Below, piece by piece: positions 6,217-7,524 of a stretch of DNA of 7,524 bases. Each line of letters opens with the position of its first letter. Position 1 is the first letter of the stretch. The translations under genes and the position numbers were made by a program. The notes under the pieces are model-generated. The model was not told where the DNA came from and made no database searches. It saw only the letters and a list, made by a program, of their open reading frames with translations. The stretch is from NCBI GenBank assembly GCA_028694715.1, contig JAQVKJ010000042.1, positions 764 to 8,287 on the forward strand, in the 5' to 3' direction. This DNA is from Weeksellaceae bacterium (GTDB lineage Bacteria; Bacteroidota; Bacteroidia; Flavobacteriales; Weeksellaceae).

Positions 6217-7182
6217 ATGAACAATGAATTCATCCATATCAAAAATCTTTCAATCGGATATTCCCAAGCGGTTTGTTCCGGAATTTCGGTTGTGGTAAAA
6301 AAGGGCGAACTCGTTGGTTTGGCCGGAAAAAACGGTTCGGGAAAAAGTACGCTCATCAAATCCATTTTGGGTTTATTACCCGTTTTAAATGGTAAAATCG
6401 AAATCAATTCGGAAAATATTCAGCATTGGGATGTTCAAAAAAGGGCACGAGAAATCGCAGTGGTTTTTTCACGACTTAGTCAAACGCCCGGAATTTCTGT
6501 TTTTGATATGGTCGCTTTGGGAAGACTTCCTTATCAATCCGGATTTTCGAAATTAAATTCAACAGAAATTAATCTGATTGAAAATGCACTCGAAATGGTG
6601 GGAATTCCACATCTGAAAAATCGTTTGGCAAATGAACTCAGCGACGGACAGCTTCAAATGGCGATGATTGCGCGCGCTTTGGTGCAGGATACTCAAATCG
6701 TCATCATGGACGAACCGACTTCGCATCTCGACATTGAAAATCAGTTTAAGATTTTTGAATTGATTTATAAATTATCCCGGGAAACAGGCAAAACTTTCAT
6801 TGTGGCTTCGCATCAGATTGAATTATTATTGCAGAATTCTACCCAACTTTGGTGGATTGACAACGGGAATTTTCATGCAGGATTTCCGGAGCAGATTGCT
6901 TACGAACAAAGGATTTTTGAAAAATTATCGCAAGAACAAATCAAATTTGATTACCAAACCGGAAATTTTAAATTTCATCATCCGAAAAATAAATCGGTCA
7001 ATCTGATAAGTGATGGAAGCGATTTGGCTTATTGGGTGAAACAGGCTTTGGAACGGAATGGGTTTGAAATTGCCGAAAATTCAGAATTTGAGATAAATTT
7101 GTTTCAGAATAAATTGTATTTTGATAATCAAATTTTTGAAACAATTGAAGAATTGATTGAAAATTTACACACAAATTCATAA
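6217..7182 (+). CDS. ABC transporter ATP-binding protein, FecE/BtuD type, with C-terminal extension
   Basis: This is the ATPase that would power the upstream FecCD-type permease. Residues 1-220 form the nucleotide-binding domain: Walker A GKNGSGKST (37-45), signature ELSDGQ (140-145, with D in place of the usual second G), Walker B IVIMDEP (161-167), D-loop SHLD (169-172) and H-loop H199 in ASHQ. The Q-loop segment is unusual. Where FecE-type proteins have a V-P-Q, this one reads V-F-S-R-L-S-Q-T-P (83-91), so Q89 is the only candidate. About 100 further residues (221-321) extend past the usual end of around 255-260. They include a basic FHHPKNKS stretch and a segment with V-N-L-I-S-D-G and Y-W-V-K-Q-A-L-E-R-N-G-F, resembling a small alpha/beta domain. 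I believe similar tails occur in Bacteroidota relatives, but cannot confirm it. The start ATG is 11 bases after the permease stop. An SDR gene remnant begins at its stop codon. Confidence 0.9.
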   Translation: MNNEFIHIKNLSIGYSQAVCSGISVVVKKGELVGLAGKNGSGKSTLIKSILGLLPVLNGKIEINSENIQHWDVQKRAREIAVVFSRLSQTPGISVFDMVALGRLPYQSGFSKLNSTEINLIENALEMVGIPHLKNRLANELSDGQLQMAMIARALVQDTQIVIMDEPTSHLDIENQFKIFELIYKLSRETGKTFIVASHQIELLLQNSTQLWWIDNGNFHAGFPEQIAYEQRIFEKLSQEQIKFDYQTGNFKFHHPKNKSVNLISDGSDLAYWVKQALERNGFEIAENSEFEINLFQNKLYFDNQIFETIEELIENLHTNS

Positions 7183-7237
7183 TAAAAAAAACATCATCAT
7201 AACAGGCGCAAGCCGCGGAATTGGATTTAATTCGTAA
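7181..7237 (+). pseudogene. 5' remnant of a short-chain dehydrogenase/reductase gene
   Basis: This frame reads N-K-K-N-I-I-I-T-G-A-S-R-G-I-G-F-N-S-stop. The first sixteen residues are the classic N-terminus of an SDR oxidoreductase: the beta strand plus the TGxxxGxG cofactor loop. SDR enzymes normally run to about 230-260 residues; here a TAA follows 18 codons in. There is no start codon. The sequence TTCATAATAAA at the ATPase stop would become TTCATGAATAAA with one added G, which would restore both an ATG start and a TGA stop for the ATPase overlapping as ATGA. So this looks like a once translationally coupled third gene of the transporter operon, reduced to its first codons by a deletion. 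A chance match of this quality is unlikely. Confidence 0.65.
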
Positions 7238-7242
7238 ATTTG
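7235..7242 (+). promoter_or_regulatory. Putative -7 promoter box TAAATTTG for the downstream lipoprotein gene
   Basis: This is an exact TAnnTTTG match 23 bases before the ATG at 7266. The only nearby upstream TTG (7221-7223) is too close for a -33 element. The box starts at the stop codon of the SDR remnant, so the DNA brought in at that junction may carry its own promoter. Confidence 0.35.
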
Positions 7243-7265
7243 AAACTCTCCGATTTTAATTGCAA

Positions 7266-7524
7266 ATGAAATTCTTTTTAATATTTTTTGTTCTTATATT
7301 GGTTAATAGTTGTAGTACTTCAACAAATTGGGAATCCGTTAAAATTGATTCAGAATTGAAGCTTAAACGTGAATTTAAAAAATTAGATTTTCAAAATAAA
7401 CTTTTTGATTTTGATTCTTGGAGCAAAAATGCAATTTTCAAAAAATCCAGTGAAATTCATTATACGATTGAGTATCCAGAATTTAATGAGGCAGTTGAAG
7501 CTAAAACTAAATGCAGATCACACT
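7266..7524 (+). CDS. Small lipoprotein, partial, cut off by the window end
   Basis: An open frame starts at ATG 7266 and runs 86 codons to the end of the window without a stop. The product begins M-K-F-F-L-I-F-F-V-L-I-L-V-N-S-C, a short lipoprotein signal with lipobox V-N-S-C (C16), so it is probably membrane-anchored. The following residues are charged and rich in lysine, aspartate and phenylalanine. I recognise no family. The codons are more AT-rich than those of the ATPase gene just before it, and a gene remnant separates the two, so it probably does not belong to the transporter operon. Confidence 0.7.
   Translation, partial: MKFFLIFFVLILVNSCSTSTNWESVKIDSELKLKREFKKLDFQNKLFDFDSWSKNAIFKKSSEIHYTIEYPEFNEAVEAKTKCRSH

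Noticed and set aside
1..7524. CRISPR array, tRNA, rRNA, insertion sequence or phage gene
   Set aside because: I looked for regular direct repeats, tRNA-like cloverleaf ends, transposase motifs and terminal inverted repeats and saw none.

Overview
The window looks like a chromosomal segment of a Bacteroidota member, probably a flavobacterium of the Chryseobacterium/Weeksellaceae kind. The DNA is AT-rich and the starts lack clear Shine-Dalgarno sites. There are matches to the Bacteroidota -7 promoter box TAnnTTTG, lipoprotein signal peptides, a DUF4403-type secreted protein, and acetyl-CoA synthetase and FecCD-type transporter sequences with Bacteroidota-style variants. The genus is inferred from general sequence character; no search was run.

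Left part (1-1754): a cysteine-rich lipoprotein gene (55-933) ends at a strong hairpin (953-987). That hairpin also lies directly behind a minus-strand gene wreck. The wreck (989-1469) is a scar of two genes joined head to tail: the first ~70 codons of a DUF2461-type gene run, out of frame, into the last ~90 codons of a DnaE-type DNA polymerase alpha subunit. The next ~285 bases hold no gene, but contain a minus-oriented hairpin plus T-tract (1539-1575) with no visible gene to terminate.

Middle (1836-5161): acs, acetate-CoA ligase, with all core motifs intact, is followed after 47 bases by a secreted DUF4403-like protein whose two halves look like diverged repeats. No terminator is visible between them, so they may be co-transcribed.

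Right part (5186-7524): a FecCD-family permease and its ATP-binding protein, 11 bases apart, form the inner-membrane part of an iron-siderophore/heme/cobalamin-type importer. The binding protein and the TonB receptor are not in the window. Directly behind the ATPase gene lie about 18 codons of a short-chain dehydrogenase start (Rossmann motif TGASRGIG). They lack a start codon and hit a stop almost at once, so this is another gene remnant. The window ends inside a small lipoprotein gene starting at 7266.

The most notable signal is not a new system but repeated gene erosion: three truncated genes (DUF2461, dnaE, SDR) at two sites in 7.5 kb, next to otherwise intact operons. The cysteine-rich lipoprotein with two six-cysteine clusters is the best candidate for undescribed biology.
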